NCBI GenBank assembly: GCA_903813345.2
Contig: CAIIXF020000009.1
Location: 18,317,759-18,381,758, forward strand
Direction: 5' to 3'
Length of the DNA: 64,000 bases
DNA from: Owenia fusiformis
Taxonomy: Eukaryota > Annelida > Polychaeta > Sabellida > Oweniidae
Position 1 is the first letter of the stretch; each line of letters starts with the position of its first letter. Below, in pieces: positions 63,175-64,000 of the stretch. A program made the translations under genes and the position numbers. The notes beneath the pieces were generated by a model that saw only the letters and a list, made by a program, of their open reading frames with translations, did no database searches and was not told where the DNA came from.

Positions 63175-64000
63175 ATGTACTGATCAACATTTATTATGTG
63201 GAGACTAGTAGATCAACATCAAAAAACAGGACACCTGTCTGGGACTAGTCAATCAACATCAATAGATATGAGACTAGTTGATCAACATTATTCCATATGC
63301 ATTTAGGTTGCGTCAACATCGGTTCATACTGCAAAAAATATATGAATTATGCCAAACATTTTATGGATTTGCATAACCAAGCATTATTATGTATTTCAAA
63401 GCACCTGAATGCACATCCCAAAACAAAAAGGAGCATTTATACATTATTTGAATACAGTTATCAGAGAGTGCACATGGATTGTACCCAGTTATAATGCAAA
63501 ATTATTGATGAAGTCAGATGTAGCAAATTGTACAGACACTTGAATGTGCGTAATGTACATACATACTCAGCTGTGCATTTAAGATTGTACAGTCAAGCAA
63601 ATGCGGCATAACTTGTACATATGTGTGCATATAGACACACCATAGTTTATCATAAGGAAACATATGTCAAATTGCACGGAATAATTAACAGTGCAATGAT
63701 GTTTTTGAGTGAGTGATGTTTCAATGCATCATTTGTAGATTTTTTACAATTTTTGAAATATTGAGTGTATTAAATATTCAAAAGTTTGGAATACTATATT
63801 AATTTAAATATTAGCACAAACTTGTAAATGATATTAGAGAGGAATTGAGTTGGATCAGTTCAATCAGAGTGAATTGGGTGAATTAAGCAAGCTACACTGT
63901 GTATCACCTTGTGTTTGTACATGGTATGGTTTTCTAGTGTGATAGATGTCACTGTAGTCTTCATATTGTTACCTCAACATTGTGTTTGCAAAGTGAATTG
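63175..64000 (+). other. Cytohesin 3' UTR, end not determined
   Basis: Sequence after the stop codon has no further coding signal. Three imperfect copies of GACTAGTnnATCAACAT lie at 63203, 63243 and 63272. Two TGTACATA words, matching the Pumilio consensus, lie at 63554-63561 and 63614-63621. An ATTAAA at 63769-63774 is a possible poly(A) signal; no AATAAA was noticed here. The cleavage site may be beyond the window. Confidence 0.6.

Overview
The window is nuclear DNA of an animal. It is AT-rich, all recognised introns are GT-AG, and coding sequence is sparse: about 1.15 kb in 64 kb. Only one protein-coding gene could be recognised, a cytohesin (Arf guanine-nucleotide exchange factor with a coiled coil, a Sec7 domain and a PH domain) on the + strand. 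Twelve consecutive exons are visible between 1877 and 63174. They join without a frame break into 383 residues plus a stop; only the short first coding exon (about 10 residues by comparison with family members) lies upstream of the window. Intron phases agree at every junction. Many short ACATGTA-like words, poly-G tracts and abundant small DNA transposons suggest a marine invertebrate, perhaps a mollusc or other lophotrochozoan; that placement is inference and cannot be fixed at species level.

Layout: 1-1876 is the 3' part of the first intron. Exon 2 (1877-1950) and exon 3 (42261-42325) encode the N-terminal coiled coil and are separated by a 40.3 kb intron that holds most of the repeats. 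Exon 4 (48792-48855) opens the Sec7 domain; exons 5-9 (53648-57776) complete it and begin the PH domain; exons 10-13 (60544-63174) finish the PH domain and the basic tail. The 3' UTR runs from 63175 towards the window end. The glutamic finger of Sec7 and the basic phosphoinositide-binding strand of the PH domain are intact. The PH domain is encoded as the diglycine form.

The introns carry several well-bounded mobile elements: a hAT element with an 8-bp target duplication and a BED zinc-finger remnant (61530-62647); a decayed mariner-like copy with unusually long inverted repeats (40290-41342); a near-perfect 850-bp foldback palindrome flanked by a 5-bp duplication (43390-44239); two roughly 515-bp TA-flanked MITEs (8114-8624 and 9202-9720); a small TACAGTAAAAC family; short hairpin repeats; a tRNA-derived SINE-like segment; and a 17-bp minisatellite.

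The most interesting unexplained signals are a CpG-rich promoter-like island with CRE, CCAAT and GC-box motifs inside the intron before exon 5 (50105-50460), and three open segments inside the 40-kb intron that end at phase-compatible donor sites and could be alternative first exons. No second gene, structural RNA gene, CRISPR array or bacterial feature could be supported.
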